Shown here: positions 31,637 to 41,157 of the stretch, piece by piece
How positions within the stretch are numbered: the first letter of the stretch is position 1
Layout: each line of letters opens with the position of its first letter
Assembly (NCBI GenBank): GCA_017436785.1
Contig: JAFSCK010000017.1
Coordinates: 16,022-80,021, forward strand
Direction: 5' to 3'
DNA length: 64,000 nt
Source of the DNA: Oscillospiraceae bacterium
GTDB lineage: Bacteria; Bacillota; Clostridia; Oscillospirales; Oscillospiraceae
Translations under genes and position numbers: made by a program
Notes under the pieces: model-generated
The model's database searches: none
The model's input: only the letters and a program-made list of their open reading frames with translations
Told to the model about the DNA's origin: nothing

Positions 31637-32851
31637 ATGTCTGTTCCTGCATTGATCCTGAATCCTGAAATGAAGGCGGCTCTGGATGCCGGTTTTGCAT
31701 CCATCTTCGCTGCCCAGCCAGAACGTTACTTCTCCGCCCCCGGCCGTACTGAGGTCAGCGGCAACCATACCGACCACCAGCGGGGCCGGGTTCTGGCCGG
31801 TGCAGTTAACTTGGATACCGTGGCTGCTGTCCGTGTTAACGGCACTAACACCATCCGCATCCAGTCCAAGGGCTATCCCATGTGCGAGATTTCTCTGGAT
31901 GCGCTGACCCCTGTGGAAGCGGAGATCAACTCCACTCCCGCCCTGATCCGCGGTGTGGCTGCCCGCTTTACCCAGCTGGGCTGCAAGGTGGAGGGCTTCG
32001 ATGCCTACTGTGAGTCCACGGTCCTGCCCGGCTCCGGCCTCAGTTCCTCTGCTGCTTACGAGGTCCTCATCGGCACCATTATCAACCACCTGTTCTTTGA
32101 TGCCAAGGTTTCCCAGCCGGAGATCGCCCAGATCGGCCAGTATGCGGAAAACGTCTTCTTCGGCAAGCCCTGCGGCCTGATGGATCAGACAGCCTCCGCT
32201 GTGGGCGGCCTTGTCACCATCGACTTTGCCGACAAGGACCATCCCGATATCCGTCCCGTCAACTTTGACTTCTCCTCCACCGGCCATGCCCTGTGCATCA
32301 TCGACAGCCGGGCAGACCATGCCGACCTGACCGACGAGTATGCTGCCGTTACTCTGGAACTGAAGGCCATCTGCAAGTATTTTGGCAAGGAAGTCACCAC
32401 CGAGATTCCTGAGGAGGACTTCTACGCCGCCATCCCCGAACTGCGGAAGATCTGCACTGACCGCGCGGTCATGCGTGCCATCCATGAGTATAACGAAAAC
32501 CGCCGTGTGCCCAAGCAGGTTGCCTGCTTGGAAAACGGCGACTTCGAGGGCTTCCTGCGCCTGACCAAGGAATCCGGCTTCTCCAGCTGGATGTACCTGC
32601 AGAATGTCATCCCTGCCGGTTATGTGGACCAGCAGGCCATGGCTGTGGCGCTGGGTCTGTGTGAACACTACCTGCAGGGTAAGGGTGCTTACCGTGTCCA
32701 TGGCGGCGGCTTCGCCGGCACCGTGCAGGCTTTCGTTCCCTTCGAGATTCTGGAATCCTTCCGGGCTGGCATCGATGCCGCGCTGGGTGAAGGCGCCTGC
32801 CACATCCTGTCCATCCGTCCTCAGGGCGGCGTGGAAATGGTGGTTGAATAA
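31637..32851 (+). CDS. galK: Galactokinase
   Basis: A 404-residue GHMP-family kinase making galactose-1-phosphate. Signature segments: the galactokinase N-terminal motif APGRTEVSGNHTDHQRGRVL, the GHMP glycine loop LPGSGLSSSAAYEV, CGLMDQTASAVGG with the catalytic Asp, and the C-terminal GGGFAGTVQAFV. The ATG follows AGGGGGG. It lies between lacZ and galT in one direction, forming a lactose/galactose unit; galE and galM are not in the window. Confidence 0.94.
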   Translation: MSVPALILNPEMKAALDAGFASIFAAQPERYFSAPGRTEVSGNHTDHQRGRVLAGAVNLDTVAAVRVNGTNTIRIQSKGYPMCEISLDALTPVEAEINSTPALIRGVAARFTQLGCKVEGFDAYCESTVLPGSGLSSSAAYEVLIGTIINHLFFDAKVSQPEIAQIGQYAENVFFGKPCGLMDQTASAVGGLVTIDFADKDHPDIRPVNFDFSSTGHALCIIDSRADHADLTDEYAAVTLELKAICKYFGKEVTTEIPEEDFYAAIPELRKICTDRAVMRAIHEYNENRRVPKQVACLENGDFEGFLRLTKESGFSSWMYLQNVIPAGYVDQQAMAVALGLCEHYLQGKGAYRVHGGGFAGTVQAFVPFEILESFRAGIDAALGEGACHILSIRPQGGVEMVVE

Positions 32852-32858
32852 ATAAAAA

Positions 32859-32957
32859 TGTCATTGCGAGCCAGTGCGTACACTGGCGTGGCAATCTCCT
32901 GTAAGTTTTTGCAAATGGGAAGGGGATTGCCACGTCGCTTCGCTCCTCGCAATGACA
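32859..32957. repeat. TGTCATTGCGA repeat family, full copy
   Basis: Left arm of the CCAGTGCGTACACTGG type, GTGGCAATCTCCTG, centre, then GGGGATTGCCACGTCGC and the TTCGCTCCTCGCAATGACA end. It lies between galK and galT. Confidence 0.85.
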
Positions 32958-32985
32958 GGGACTTTTGTTTGGAGTGATATAACTT

Positions 32986-34482
32986 ATGAAAATCGAAACC
33001 TACATTGATTCCCTCGTTTCCTATGCCATGAACAATGGCCTTGCAGATCCGCTGGACCATCAGGTGCTGACCAACCGGATTCTGGACATCCTGCGAAAGG
33101 ATGACTACGTCCCTTCCAACGAGACCCAGACCGAGGATCTGGAAGAAATTCTTGCCGGTCTGCTGGACTACGCCGTTGCGCAGGGCATCTGCGATGACGG
33201 CATCACCGCCAAGGACATTTTCGACACCCGCATCATGGGTGCCGTGACTCCCATGCCCCGGGAAGTGATCCGTACCTTCCGGGAAAAGTATGCTAAGAAT
33301 CCTGTGGAGGCTACCGACTGGTACTACAAGTTCTCCTGCGATACCGACTACATCCGCCGCTACCGCATCAAGAAGGACATGCGCTGGAAGTATCCTTCCG
33401 CTTACGGCGAGATCGATATCACCATCAACCTTTCTAAGCCCGAAAAGGACCCCAAGGCCATCGCTGCCGCCAAGAATGCTCCTCAGAATGCTTACCCCAA
33501 GTGCCAGCTGTGCCGGGAGAATGAGGGCTATGCAGGCCGTATGAACCATCCCGCCCGGGCCAACCACCGGATCATTCCCATCGAGGTCTGCGGTCAGGAC
33601 TGGTGCCTGCAGTACAGCCCCTATGTTTACTACAACGAGCACTGCATCGTCTTCAATTCCCAGCATGTGCCCATGAAGATCGACAAGTCCGCTTTTGAGA
33701 AGCTGCTGGACTTCGTCCGGGTCTTCCCCCACTACTTCGTGGGCTCTAATGCAGACCTGCCCATCGTAGGCGGCTCCATTCTGAGCCATGAACACTTCCA
33801 GGGCGGCCGCTACCGCTTCGCCATGGAGAATGCGGGCCTTGCCAAGGAGGTCTTCTTCAAGGGCTATGAGGATATTCATGCAGGCATCGTCAAGTGGCCC
33901 ATGAGCGTCATCCGCCTCAATGGCAAGAATCCTGCCAGAATTGCAGAGCTGGCTGACAAGATTTTGACTGCATGGCGTGGCTATTCCGACTTCAATTCCA
34001 GCATCATCGCCTTTTCCGATGGCGAGCCCCACAACACCATCACCCCCATTGCCCGCCGCCGCTCCGACCATTACGAGCTGGATCTGGTGCTGCGCTGCAA
34101 CATCACCACCGCGGAGCATCCCATGGGCGTGTTCCACCCCCATGCGGACAAGCACCACATCAAGAAGGAGAACATCGGCCTTATCGAGGTCATGGGTCTG
34201 GCTGTCCTGCCCAGCCGCCTGAAGGGCGAGCTGACGGAGCTGGCTGCCGCCGTGGTGGAAGGCCGGGATGTGGCCTCCGACGAGGCACTTAATAAGCACG
34301 CAGACTGGGTGGAGGAGCTGAAGAAGCAATACACTTTCACCGAGGACAATGCGCTGGACATCATCCTGCAGGAAACCGGCAAGGTCTTTGCCGCCGTTCT
34401 GGAGGATGCCGGTGTCTACAAGAACACCGAGGCAGGCCGCGCCGCCTTCCTCAAGTTCGTGGATGCCGTCAACGCACAGTAA
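32986..34482 (+). CDS. galT: UDP-glucose--hexose-1-phosphate uridylyltransferase, class II
   Basis: A 498-residue protein of the Firmicutes GalT class (GalT_1 N-terminal and C-terminal domains). Visible: VMGAVTPMPREVIRTF near residue 84 (as IMGAVTP), QLCRENEGYAGRMNHPARAN, GGSILSHEHFQGG, and FHPHADKHHIKKENIGLIEV. It exchanges UMP between UDP-glucose and galactose-1-phosphate, the step after galK. Spacing to galK is filled by a repeat element, so cotranscription is likely but not tight. Ribosome site: a weak GGAGTG, about 10 bases upstream of the ATG. Confidence 0.95.
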   Translation: MKIETYIDSLVSYAMNNGLADPLDHQVLTNRILDILRKDDYVPSNETQTEDLEEILAGLLDYAVAQGICDDGITAKDIFDTRIMGAVTPMPREVIRTFREKYAKNPVEATDWYYKFSCDTDYIRRYRIKKDMRWKYPSAYGEIDITINLSKPEKDPKAIAAAKNAPQNAYPKCQLCRENEGYAGRMNHPARANHRIIPIEVCGQDWCLQYSPYVYYNEHCIVFNSQHVPMKIDKSAFEKLLDFVRVFPHYFVGSNADLPIVGGSILSHEHFQGGRYRFAMENAGLAKEVFFKGYEDIHAGIVKWPMSVIRLNGKNPARIAELADKILTAWRGYSDFNSSIIAFSDGEPHNTITPIARRRSDHYELDLVLRCNITTAEHPMGVFHPHADKHHIKKENIGLIEVMGLAVLPSRLKGELTELAAAVVEGRDVASDEALNKHADWVEELKKQYTFTEDNALDIILQETGKVFAAVLEDAGVYKNTEAGRAAFLKFVDAVNAQ

Positions 34483-34493
34483 TTGCATGATAT

Positions 34494-34566
34494 TGGGGGG
34501 CGGGGAGCAATCCCCGCCCTGTATTTCTGCAAAAAAAGGGAACTCTACGGTTCGTGGGTTCCCTTT
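34494..34566 (+). terminator. Decayed palindrome repeat followed by galT terminator
   Basis: A GGGGGGCGGGGAGCAATCCCC variant of the palindrome family (34494-34521), then stem AAAGGGAAC (34535-34543) / GTTCCCTTT (34558-34566), which can act as a transcription end. Confidence 0.6.
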
Positions 34567-34608
34567 ATCTCCGCTTTTTGTAACAATAGATGCCAAGGAG
34601 GGATCGAC

Positions 34609-35220
34609 ATGGATCAACTTAGGACCGGAAAATTTATCACCGCCATGCGGAAGGAGCAGGGACTGACCCAGCGGCAGCTGGCGGAGGCCTTGGGTATCAG
34701 CGACAAGACCATCTCCAAATGGGAAACAGGTCACGGCCTGCCGGAGGTAGGGCTGATGCTGCCCCTGTGCGAAATCCTCGGCATCAATGTCAACGAGCTG
34801 CTGTCCGGTCAGCGGCTTACAGAAGAAACCTATAAACAAAAAGCGGAGGAAAATTTGATGGCAATTCTGGACGAAAAGAAGAAAAACAAACTGCGTCAGG
34901 CGTGGACATGGGTCATTGCGGTTGGAACGTTGGCACTGGGCTTTCTCATTGCGGGCATCTCGGCATTCTTTGAGATGCCCGAGACAGCAAAAAAACTGCT
35001 GTGCATTGCAGGTCTGCTGGTATGTATTCTGGGCACAGCCTTTGCCTGCACCGTAGACAGGGTTACAGGCTATTTTCAGTGCAGCCACTGCGGCGAGCTG
35101 TTTGTCCCTGGCTGGAAGACCTACTTAAAGGGCAGCTGGTCGATGCTTCCCGGAAGCGGCTACCTCACTTGCCCCCACTGCGGCAAGACCGGAAAATGTA
35201 AGCGCAGACTGGAACGATAA
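34609..35220 (+). CDS. XRE-family regulator with two membrane helices and a zinc ribbon
   Basis: A 203-residue protein. Residues 1-65 are an XRE/Cro helix-turn-helix (GKFITAMRKEQGLTQRQLAE, then ALGISDKTISKWETGHGLPE). A charged linker (DEKKKNKLRQ) leads to two hydrophobic helices (about residues 102-145). The C-terminus has two CxxC pairs (FQCSHCGELF; LTCPHCGKTGKCKRR). The ATG at 34609 follows AAGGAGGG. The layout suggests a membrane-tethered DNA-binding protein sensing metal, redox or envelope state through the cytoplasmic ribbon. Its target is unknown; no divergent partner gene is obvious. Confidence 0.8.
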   Translation: MDQLRTGKFITAMRKEQGLTQRQLAEALGISDKTISKWETGHGLPEVGLMLPLCEILGINVNELLSGQRLTEETYKQKAEENLMAILDEKKKNKLRQAWTWVIAVGTLALGFLIAGISAFFEMPETAKKLLCIAGLLVCILGTAFACTVDRVTGYFQCSHCGELFVPGWKTYLKGSWSMLPGSGYLTCPHCGKTGKCKRRLER

Positions 35221-35223
35221 CAG

Positions 35224-35262
35224 AAAAAACGTCCCTGAATGGCATTGCCATTCAGGGACGTT
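35224..35262. terminator. Bidirectional terminator between convergent genes
   Basis: 16-bp perfect stem AACGTCCCTGAATGGC (35228-35243) / GCCATTCAGGGACGTT (35247-35262). On the minus strand it is followed by six T, and on the plus strand by a weak tail. Confidence 0.85.
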
Positions 35263-35267
35263 CCATA

Positions 35268-35699
35268 TTACGTTGTCGGCTGGAAAATCAATTCGTCATA
35301 GCCGGTTTCCGGATCCTCTTCCACACCGAAGACCACACCGGGAAGCTCTGCGATCACCAGTTCGCAGGTGGTGTTGATGATGCAGCCGGGAGTAAGATGG
35401 CCGCCGATGGTGCTTAGATCCTCTTTGGAGAGGGCAATGTGCAGATGACAGCGCTGTGCGCTGACGGTGCCGTTGAGGCTGACGATCTCGCAGTGGTCGG
35501 TAATGTCCCGGATGGTCACGCCGCTGGCATCCCGGACCCGTCCCTTGGAAATGCAGCCAACGGCAGACAGGACAACGCCTGCGCGGATGTTTTTCTCCTT
35601 GGCAATGTCCTTGATGGACAGCAGGAGGTCGTCCCCACGGTGCAGCCGAACGCTGTGGCAGGCCATGGGGCCGAAGGTAGATAGAAGTGTATTGTTCAT
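35268..35699 (-). CDS. PPC-domain (DUF296) protein
   Basis: A 143-residue single-domain PPC/DUF296 protein, the fold known from plant AT-hook proteins and widespread in bacteria without a settled role. The pattern is clear: FGPMACHSVRLHRGDDLLLS, AGVVLSAVGCISKG, CEIVSLNGTVS, and a metal-type cluster CHLHIALS...GGHL. I chose the ATG at 35699, preceded by AGAGG, over an upstream start in the palindromic repeat. It lies downstream of the nitroreductase gene on the same strand. Confidence 0.82.
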   Translation of the reverse strand: MNNTLLSTFGPMACHSVRLHRGDDLLLSIKDIAKEKNIRAGVVLSAVGCISKGRVRDASGVTIRDITDHCEIVSLNGTVSAQRCHLHIALSKEDLSTIGGHLTPGCIINTTCELVIAELPGVVFGVEEDPETGYDELIFQPTT

Positions 35700-35714
35700 A
35701 AAAAACCTCTTTTT

Positions 35715-35742
35715 GTAGGGCGGGGTCATGACCCCGCCCTAC
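35715..35742. repeat. GTAGGG-GGGGTCATGACCCC-CCCTAC palindrome, perfect copy
   Basis: A perfect 28-base palindrome, three bases after the nitroreductase stop codon and just upstream of the PPC gene. Confidence 0.85.
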
Positions 35743-35744
35743 CG

Positions 35745-36278
35745 TTACTCTGCGAAACTGACCAGTTCGGACAGATCCTTACGCACCTTTTTCCGCAGTA
35801 CTTCTCCCTCTTTGGCATAGCCAAGGGTGATGACAAGGCGGACGGGGTGATTCAGACCGCAAATTTCCCGGATCTTCGCATCGTCCAGCCAGCCCAAAAT
35901 GCAGGTGGAGAGACCCTGTGCCGCAGCTTCGGCGGTGAGATAGGCCGTGGTGATGCCGATGTCGATGGAGCGGTAGTCGTTACCCTTGACCTTGGCACCG
36001 AGGGCTGCGGATTTGACGTAGGGCATTTCCGATACCACGATCATGACAGGGGCCTGCACCGCGAATTTGTTCATGCCGCCCATGCCCCGGGTGGCCAGTG
36101 CTACCTGCTTGGCAGCTTCCCCGCGGCAGACGGTGAGCTTATAGGGCTGACCGTTGCAGGCAGAGGGTGCCAGCCGGGCTGACTCCAAAATGGCGTCCAG
36201 CTTTTCCTGCTCTACCATCTTCGTTTCGTCATATGCCCGGCAGGACTGCCGTGCCTTGGCAATTTCTAAAAAATCCAT
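35745..36278 (-). CDS. Nitroreductase-family flavoprotein
   Basis: A 177-residue FMN-dependent nitroreductase-type oxidoreductase. The N-terminal segment FLEIAKARQSCRAYDETKMV holds the usual Arg of the FMN site; SARLAPSACNGQPYKL follows, then a dimer-fold GITTAYLTAEAAAQGLSTCILGW near residue 120. The true substrate cannot be read from the sequence. The ATG at 36278 follows GGAGGT; the longer frame upstream has no ribosome site. Confidence 0.88.
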   Translation of the reverse strand: MDFLEIAKARQSCRAYDETKMVEQEKLDAILESARLAPSACNGQPYKLTVCRGEAAKQVALATRGMGGMNKFAVQAPVMIVVSEMPYVKSAALGAKVKGNDYRSIDIGITTAYLTAEAAAQGLSTCILGWLDDAKIREICGLNHPVRLVITLGYAKEGEVLRKKVRKDLSELVSFAE

Positions 36279-36341
36279 AACACTAACCTCCATTTTTCTT
36301 TTTATTATATCGACTTGGCAAAGCAGTGTCAATTGAAAAGG

Positions 36342-36377
36342 TGTCATTGCCACGTCGCTTCGCTCCTCGCAATGACA
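36342..36377. repeat. TGTCATTGC repeat family, minimal copy
   Basis: TGTCATTGCCACGTCGCTTC and GCTCCTCGCAATGACA: only the right arm plus an end, giving a 36-base element that still has inverted termini. Confidence 0.75.
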
Positions 36378-36382
36378 AAATG

Positions 36383-36410
36383 AAGCACGAACCCGGCTGG
36401 GTTCGTGCTT
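36383..36410 (-). terminator. Terminator after the ilvD-DUF815 transcript
   Basis: Perfect stem AAGCACGAACCC (36383-36394) / GGGTTCGTGCTT (36399-36410), seven bases beyond the ATPase stop on the minus strand. The T tract there is interrupted (CATTTTG). Confidence 0.75.
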
Positions 36411-36416
36411 TGTTTC

Positions 36417-37619
36417 TCATTGCTTTGCCAGCAGGCCGTCGATGAACTGGGTAGCGGCCCGGGCGCTTCTGCCGCCTCTTCCGAGAGCGAAGCGTTCTGC
36501 CAGCATATCCAGCTCGGAAGTCTCCATGGTCACACCCTTTTCCTGTGCAAGGTGGTGAACGATGCCAAGGTAGACTTCCTTGTTGGGCTTCTGGAAGGTG
36601 ACTTGAATGCCAAACCGCTCCGACAGGGAGAGAAGCTCCTGCATGGTATCGTTGCGGTGGACATCATCGCCGTCCCGGCTGGAGAAGCTTTCCTTCACCA
36701 GATGGCGGCGGTTGGAGGTGGCGTAGATCACCACATTTCGGGATTTTGCAGACACGCTTCCCTCCAGAATGGCCTTCAGGGCGCTGAAATTGTCGTCGTC
36801 CTTCTGGAAGGACAGGTCATCGATGAACAGAATGAATTTCAGCGGATTTGTGTTCAGCTCGTCCAAGATCGCGGGAATGGCGTGGAGCTGCTCTTTCCGG
36901 ACCTCCAAGATCCGCAGGCCCTTGTAGCTCAGCTCATTGACCACCGCCTTGACGGTGGAGGACTTGCCGGTACCGGCATCGCCGCTTAGAAGAATGTTGG
37001 CGGCGGGCTTTCCCTCCAACAGGGCAAGGGTATTGTCCAGAATGATCTGCTGCTCCCGCTTGTAGTCGATGAGGGAGGCCAGACGGGTCTTATCAGGATT
37101 GTGAACAGGAACGATCTGCCCCTCGGCGTTGACATAAAACATGTGGTGCCGGGCATAGATGCCGTAGCCGAATTTGCCGATGTTCTCGCAGCGCTTGCGG
37201 TAGTGGCCGGCAATGTCCACAGTCTCTGCCTTGAAGCTGGGCAGATAGCCCTCCCAGTTCAGGCCCAGCCGCAGCTTTTTGGGGGTCAGGTCGGCCACAG
37301 CCTGCAAAATTTCCAGTTCATGGCGAACGCTTTCCACCATTTCCTCCACGGGTTCCAGACCGCGGCCAATGCGGCGGATGTAGGTGTTTTCGTTGTCGCC
37401 CACGATCTGCTGGACGTACTGGGCCAGGGTAGTGCTTCCGGCATCATACAGCCGGGACACAAATTCGGCATATTTCGCCACGGAACCGGCGGTGGAATCG
37501 CTGTCCAGACTGCCAAGATACCGGCTTAGGGCAGACAGCACCGGATCGTTCAGCAAATTCCGGAAAATGGCCAGAGAATGGAGCCGAATATTCAAAGTTG
37601 AAAGTTCACTGGATCTCAT
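36417..37619 (-). CDS. DUF815-family AAA-type ATPase
   Basis: A 400-residue protein. The Walker A motif [16 protein letters not shown] is near residue 212, Walker [11 protein letters not shown] near 265, a sensor-like [13 protein letters not shown] near 298, and a C-terminal [16 protein letters not shown] lid. This matches DUF815, ATPases of unknown function. The N-terminal 180 residues are helical and unique to the family. Its ATG overlaps the ilvD stop (ATGA), so translation is coupled to the end of the branched-chain operon, an unexpected partnership. Confidence 0.85.
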   Translation of the reverse strand: MRSSELSTLNIRLHSLAIFRNLLNDPVLSALSRYLGSLDSDSTAGSVAKYAEFVSRLYDAGSTTLAQYVQQIVGDNENTYIRRIGRGLEPVEEMVESVRHELEILQAVADLTPKKLRLGLNWEGYLPSFKAETVDIAGHYRKRCENIGKFGYGIYARHHMFYVNAEGQIVPVHNPDKTRLASLIDYKREQQIILDNTLALLEGKPAANILLSGDAGTGKSSTVKAVVNELSYKGLRILEVRKEQLHAIPAILDELNTNPLKFILFIDDLSFQKDDDNFSALKAILEGSVSAKSRNVVIYATSNRRHLVKESFSSRDGDDVHRNDTMQELLSLSERFGIQVTFQKPNKEVYLGIVHHLAQEKGVTMETSELDMLAERFALGRGGRSARAATQFIDGLLAKQ

Positions 37620-39277
37620 ACGTTCAGAATCGCACCCTTTGCGCCGGAGGATACCAGAGCAGCATACCGCTTCAAGTAGCCGGACAGCTCCTTCTTCTGA
37701 GGAACGAAATTGGCCATACGCTCAGCCAGCTCCTCGTCGGAGATCTTCAGCTCCAGCTTGGAATTGGGAATATCGATGGAAATGATATCGCCGTCCCGGA
37801 CCACGCCGATGACACCGCCGGAGGCAGCCTCGGGGGAAACGTGTCCGATGCAGGCACCCCGGGTAGCACCGGAGAACCGTCCGTCGGTGATCAGGGCAAC
37901 GGAATTGCCCAGACCCATGCCCATGATGGCAGAGGTGGGGTTCAGCATTTCCCGCATGCCGGGACCGCCCTTGGGGCCTTCGTAGCGGATGACCACCACA
38001 TCACCGGCAACGATCTTTCCTGCATTGATGGCGGCCTGTGCATCCTCTTCACAATTGAAGACCTTGGCGGGACCCTCATGGACCAGCATTTCCGGCAGCA
38101 CAGCGCTGCGCTTGACCACGCTGCCCTCGGGAGCCAGATTGCCCCGGAGCACGGCGATGCCGCCGGTGGCGGAATAGGGGTTCTCCACGGTGCGGATGAC
38201 GGAGGTATCCTTGTTGACGGCGGTGGCGATATTTTCGCCCAGCGTCTTGCCGGTGACAGTCATGACGGAGGTATCCAGCAGGTTCAGCTTGGTCAGCTCC
38301 TTCAGCACAGCGTAAACGCCGCCTGCCTCGTTCAGGTCCTCCATGTAGGTGGGACCTGCGGGAGCCAGATGGCACAGGTTGGGGGTCACGGCACTGATGG
38401 CATTGGCCATGTCCAGATCAAAGTCCACGCCGCACTCGTTGGCAATGGCGGGCAGGTGGAGCATGGAGTTGGTGGAGCAGCCCAGCGCCATGTCGGCAGT
38501 CAGGGCGTTGCGGATGGCAGCAGCGGTCATGATATCCCGGGGGCGGATATTGTTCTTCACCAGCTCCATCACCTGCATACCGGCGTGCTTGGCAAGCTCG
38601 ATACGGGCGGAATATACGGCGGGAATGGTGCCGTTGCCCCGCAGTCCCATGCCAAGGACTTCGGTCAGGCAGTTCATGGAGTTGGCGGTGTACATACCGG
38701 AGCAAGAACCGCAGGTGGGACAGGTGCCCTCTTCACAGATGCGGAGCTGCTTTTCATCGATCTTACCGGCGGTGTAAGCGCCGATGGCCTCGAACATGGA
38801 GCTTAAGGAGGTTTTCTTGCCGTCCACCCGGCCTGCCAGCATGGGACCGCCGGAGACGAAAATGGTGGGGATATTGACCCGGGCCGCAGCCATCAGCAGG
38901 CCGGGCACGTTCTTATCACAGTTGGGCACCATCACCACACCGTCAAAGCCGTGGGCACGGAGCATGGACTCGGTGGAGTCGGCAATGAGGTCACGGGTCA
39001 CCAGAGAATACTTCATACCCTCATGGCCCATGGCAATGCCGTCACAGACGGCAATGGCGGGGAACACGATGGGAGTACCTCCAGCCATGGCAACGCCCAG
39101 CTTCACGGCATCCACGATCTTGTCCAGATTCATATGGCCGGGAACGATCTCGTTGTAGGAGCTGACCACAGCGATGAGAGGCCGCTGCTGCTCCTCATAG
39201 GTCAGGCCAAGGGCATGGTACAGGCTGCGGTGGGCCGCATTCTGGGGGCCGTTGACGACCTTATCTTTCATCATCAT
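37616..39277 (-). CDS. ilvD: Dihydroxy-acid dehydratase
   Basis: A 553-residue Fe-S dehydratase for the third common step to valine and isoleucine. Cluster cysteines are visible in [11 protein letters not shown] and [20 protein letters not shown], and [12 protein letters not shown] and TDGRFSG are typical. The start lies in an MMM run at 39277-39269 with AGGAA just upstream; the first ATG is taken. It is separated from ilvC by a long palindromic repeat (39324-39437), and its stop overlaps the DUF815 start. Confidence 0.96.
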   Translation of the reverse strand: MMMKDKVVNGPQNAAHRSLYHALGLTYEEQQRPLIAVVSSYNEIVPGHMNLDKIVDAVKLGVAMAGGTPIVFPAIAVCDGIAMGHEGMKYSLVTRDLIADSTESMLRAHGFDGVVMVPNCDKNVPGLLMAAARVNIPTIFVSGGPMLAGRVDGKKTSLSSMFEAIGAYTAGKIDEKQLRICEEGTCPTCGSCSGMYTANSMNCLTEVLGMGLRGNGTIPAVYSARIELAKHAGMQVMELVKNNIRPRDIMTAAAIRNALTADMALGCSTNSMLHLPAIANECGVDFDLDMANAISAVTPNLCHLAPAGPTYMEDLNEAGGVYAVLKELTKLNLLDTSVMTVTGKTLGENIATAVNKDTSVIRTVENPYSATGGIAVLRGNLAPEGSVVKRSAVLPEMLVHEGPAKVFNCEEDAQAAINAGKIVAGDVVVIRYEGPKGGPGMREMLNPTSAIMGMGLGNSVALITDGRFSGATRGACIGHVSPEAASGGVIGVVRDGDIISIDIPNSKLELKISDEELAERMANFVPQKKELSGYLKRYAALVSSGAKGAILNV

Positions 39278-39323
39278 AGGGATTCCTGCTTTCTTCTTTG
39301 AGATTAAGGAAATGGAGAAAAGC

Positions 39324-39478
39324 TGTCATCCTGAGCGGAACGAAGTGAAGTCGAAGGATCTTCGCACCGATTTGAACTATGCAGTAACGATAGTGCGTAG
39401 ATCCTTCGACTCCGCTTACGCTCCGCTCAGGATGACATAGATGTCAGATTGCGGGAGGAGCAATGCCCCTCCCCTACA
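39324..39478. repeat. TGTCATCCTGAGCG inverted repeat plus a decayed GTAGGG palindrome
   Basis: TGTCATCCTGAGCGGAACG...TCGAAGGATC (39324-39360) and its inverse GATCCTTCGAC...CGCTCAGGATGACA (39400-39437) flank a short centre. This is a family seen in many gut Clostridia. A GCGGGAGGAGCAATGCCCCTCCCCTAC-like remnant (39450-39478) adjoins ilvC. Confidence 0.75.
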
Positions 39479-39489
39479 ATTTGGTTTGA

Positions 39490-40539
<1,050 letters not shown>

Positions 40540-40544
40540 TTACA

Positions 40545-40642
40545 TGTCATTGCGAGGAGCGAAGCGACGTGGCAATCTCCTTCCCGTCAGCAAAAGCTGG
40601 AGGGGATTGCCACACCAGTCTGCGGACTGGTTCGCAATGACA
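40545..40642. repeat. TGTCATTGCGA repeat family, full copy
   Basis: Left arm GAGGAGCGAAGCGACGTGG, centre, right arm CCACACCAGTCTGCGGACTGG and TTCGCAATGACA end: one arm of each type. It lies between ilvN and ilvC, inside the operon. Confidence 0.88.
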
Positions 40643-40649
40643 ATATAGT

Positions 40650-41156
40650 CTACAGATTGGTTACCCGCCGGATGGTGGTAGCGCCTCTTTGCAGGCTCAC
40701 CACACCGGTGCGGCAGATCTCCAGAATGCCGAACTCCTTCATCAGGTGGACGAAGTTATCGATCTTGCGGCTGTCGCCGATCATCTGGATCATGATGGAT
40801 TCTTTCGTGTAATCCACCACCTTGCCCTCGTAGGCATCGGAGGCGGAGCGGACATCCTCCCGGGTCTCGGAGGAATTTTTGATTTTAATGAGCAGCAGCT
40901 CCCGGTTGACGGTTTCCTCGTTGCTCAGCTCCTGCACGGATACGATATCCGGCAGCTTGTAAAGCTGGTTGATAAGCTGCTCCTTCTTGATGCCGTCGCC
41001 CTCAGACTGGACGGTGATGCGGGAATACTCCTCGGATTCGGTTTCCGACACCGTCAGGGAAATGATGTTGAAGGCACGGCGGCGGAACATGCTGGTGACC
41101 CGGTTCAGAACGCCGAACTGATTGTTGACCAGAATGGCTACGGTAAATTTCTTCAT
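40650..41156 (-). CDS. ilvN: Acetolactate synthase small (regulatory) subunit
   Basis: A 168-residue protein with an N-terminal ACT domain (FTVAILVNNQFGVLNRVTSM, FNIISLTVSETE) and the ALS_ss C-terminal domain (NRELLLIKIKN; SIMIQMIGDSRKIDNFVHLM). It gives valine feedback control to the catalytic subunit. The ATG at 41156 sits two bases before the ilvB stop; a GTG nine bases upstream is too close to the AAGGA. The overlap shows coupled translation with ilvB. Confidence 0.95.
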   Translation of the reverse strand: MKKFTVAILVNNQFGVLNRVTSMFRRRAFNIISLTVSETESEEYSRITVQSEGDGIKKEQLINQLYKLPDIVSVQELSNEETVNRELLLIKIKNSSETREDVRSASDAYEGKVVDYTKESIMIQMIGDSRKIDNFVHLMKEFGILEICRTGVVSLQRGATTIRRVTNL

Positions 41157-41157
41157 A

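Noticed and set aside
32821-35088. Long antisense frame over galT and the XRE gene
   Set aside because: Shadow of galT; it spans two repeats and a terminator and has no recognisable domain.
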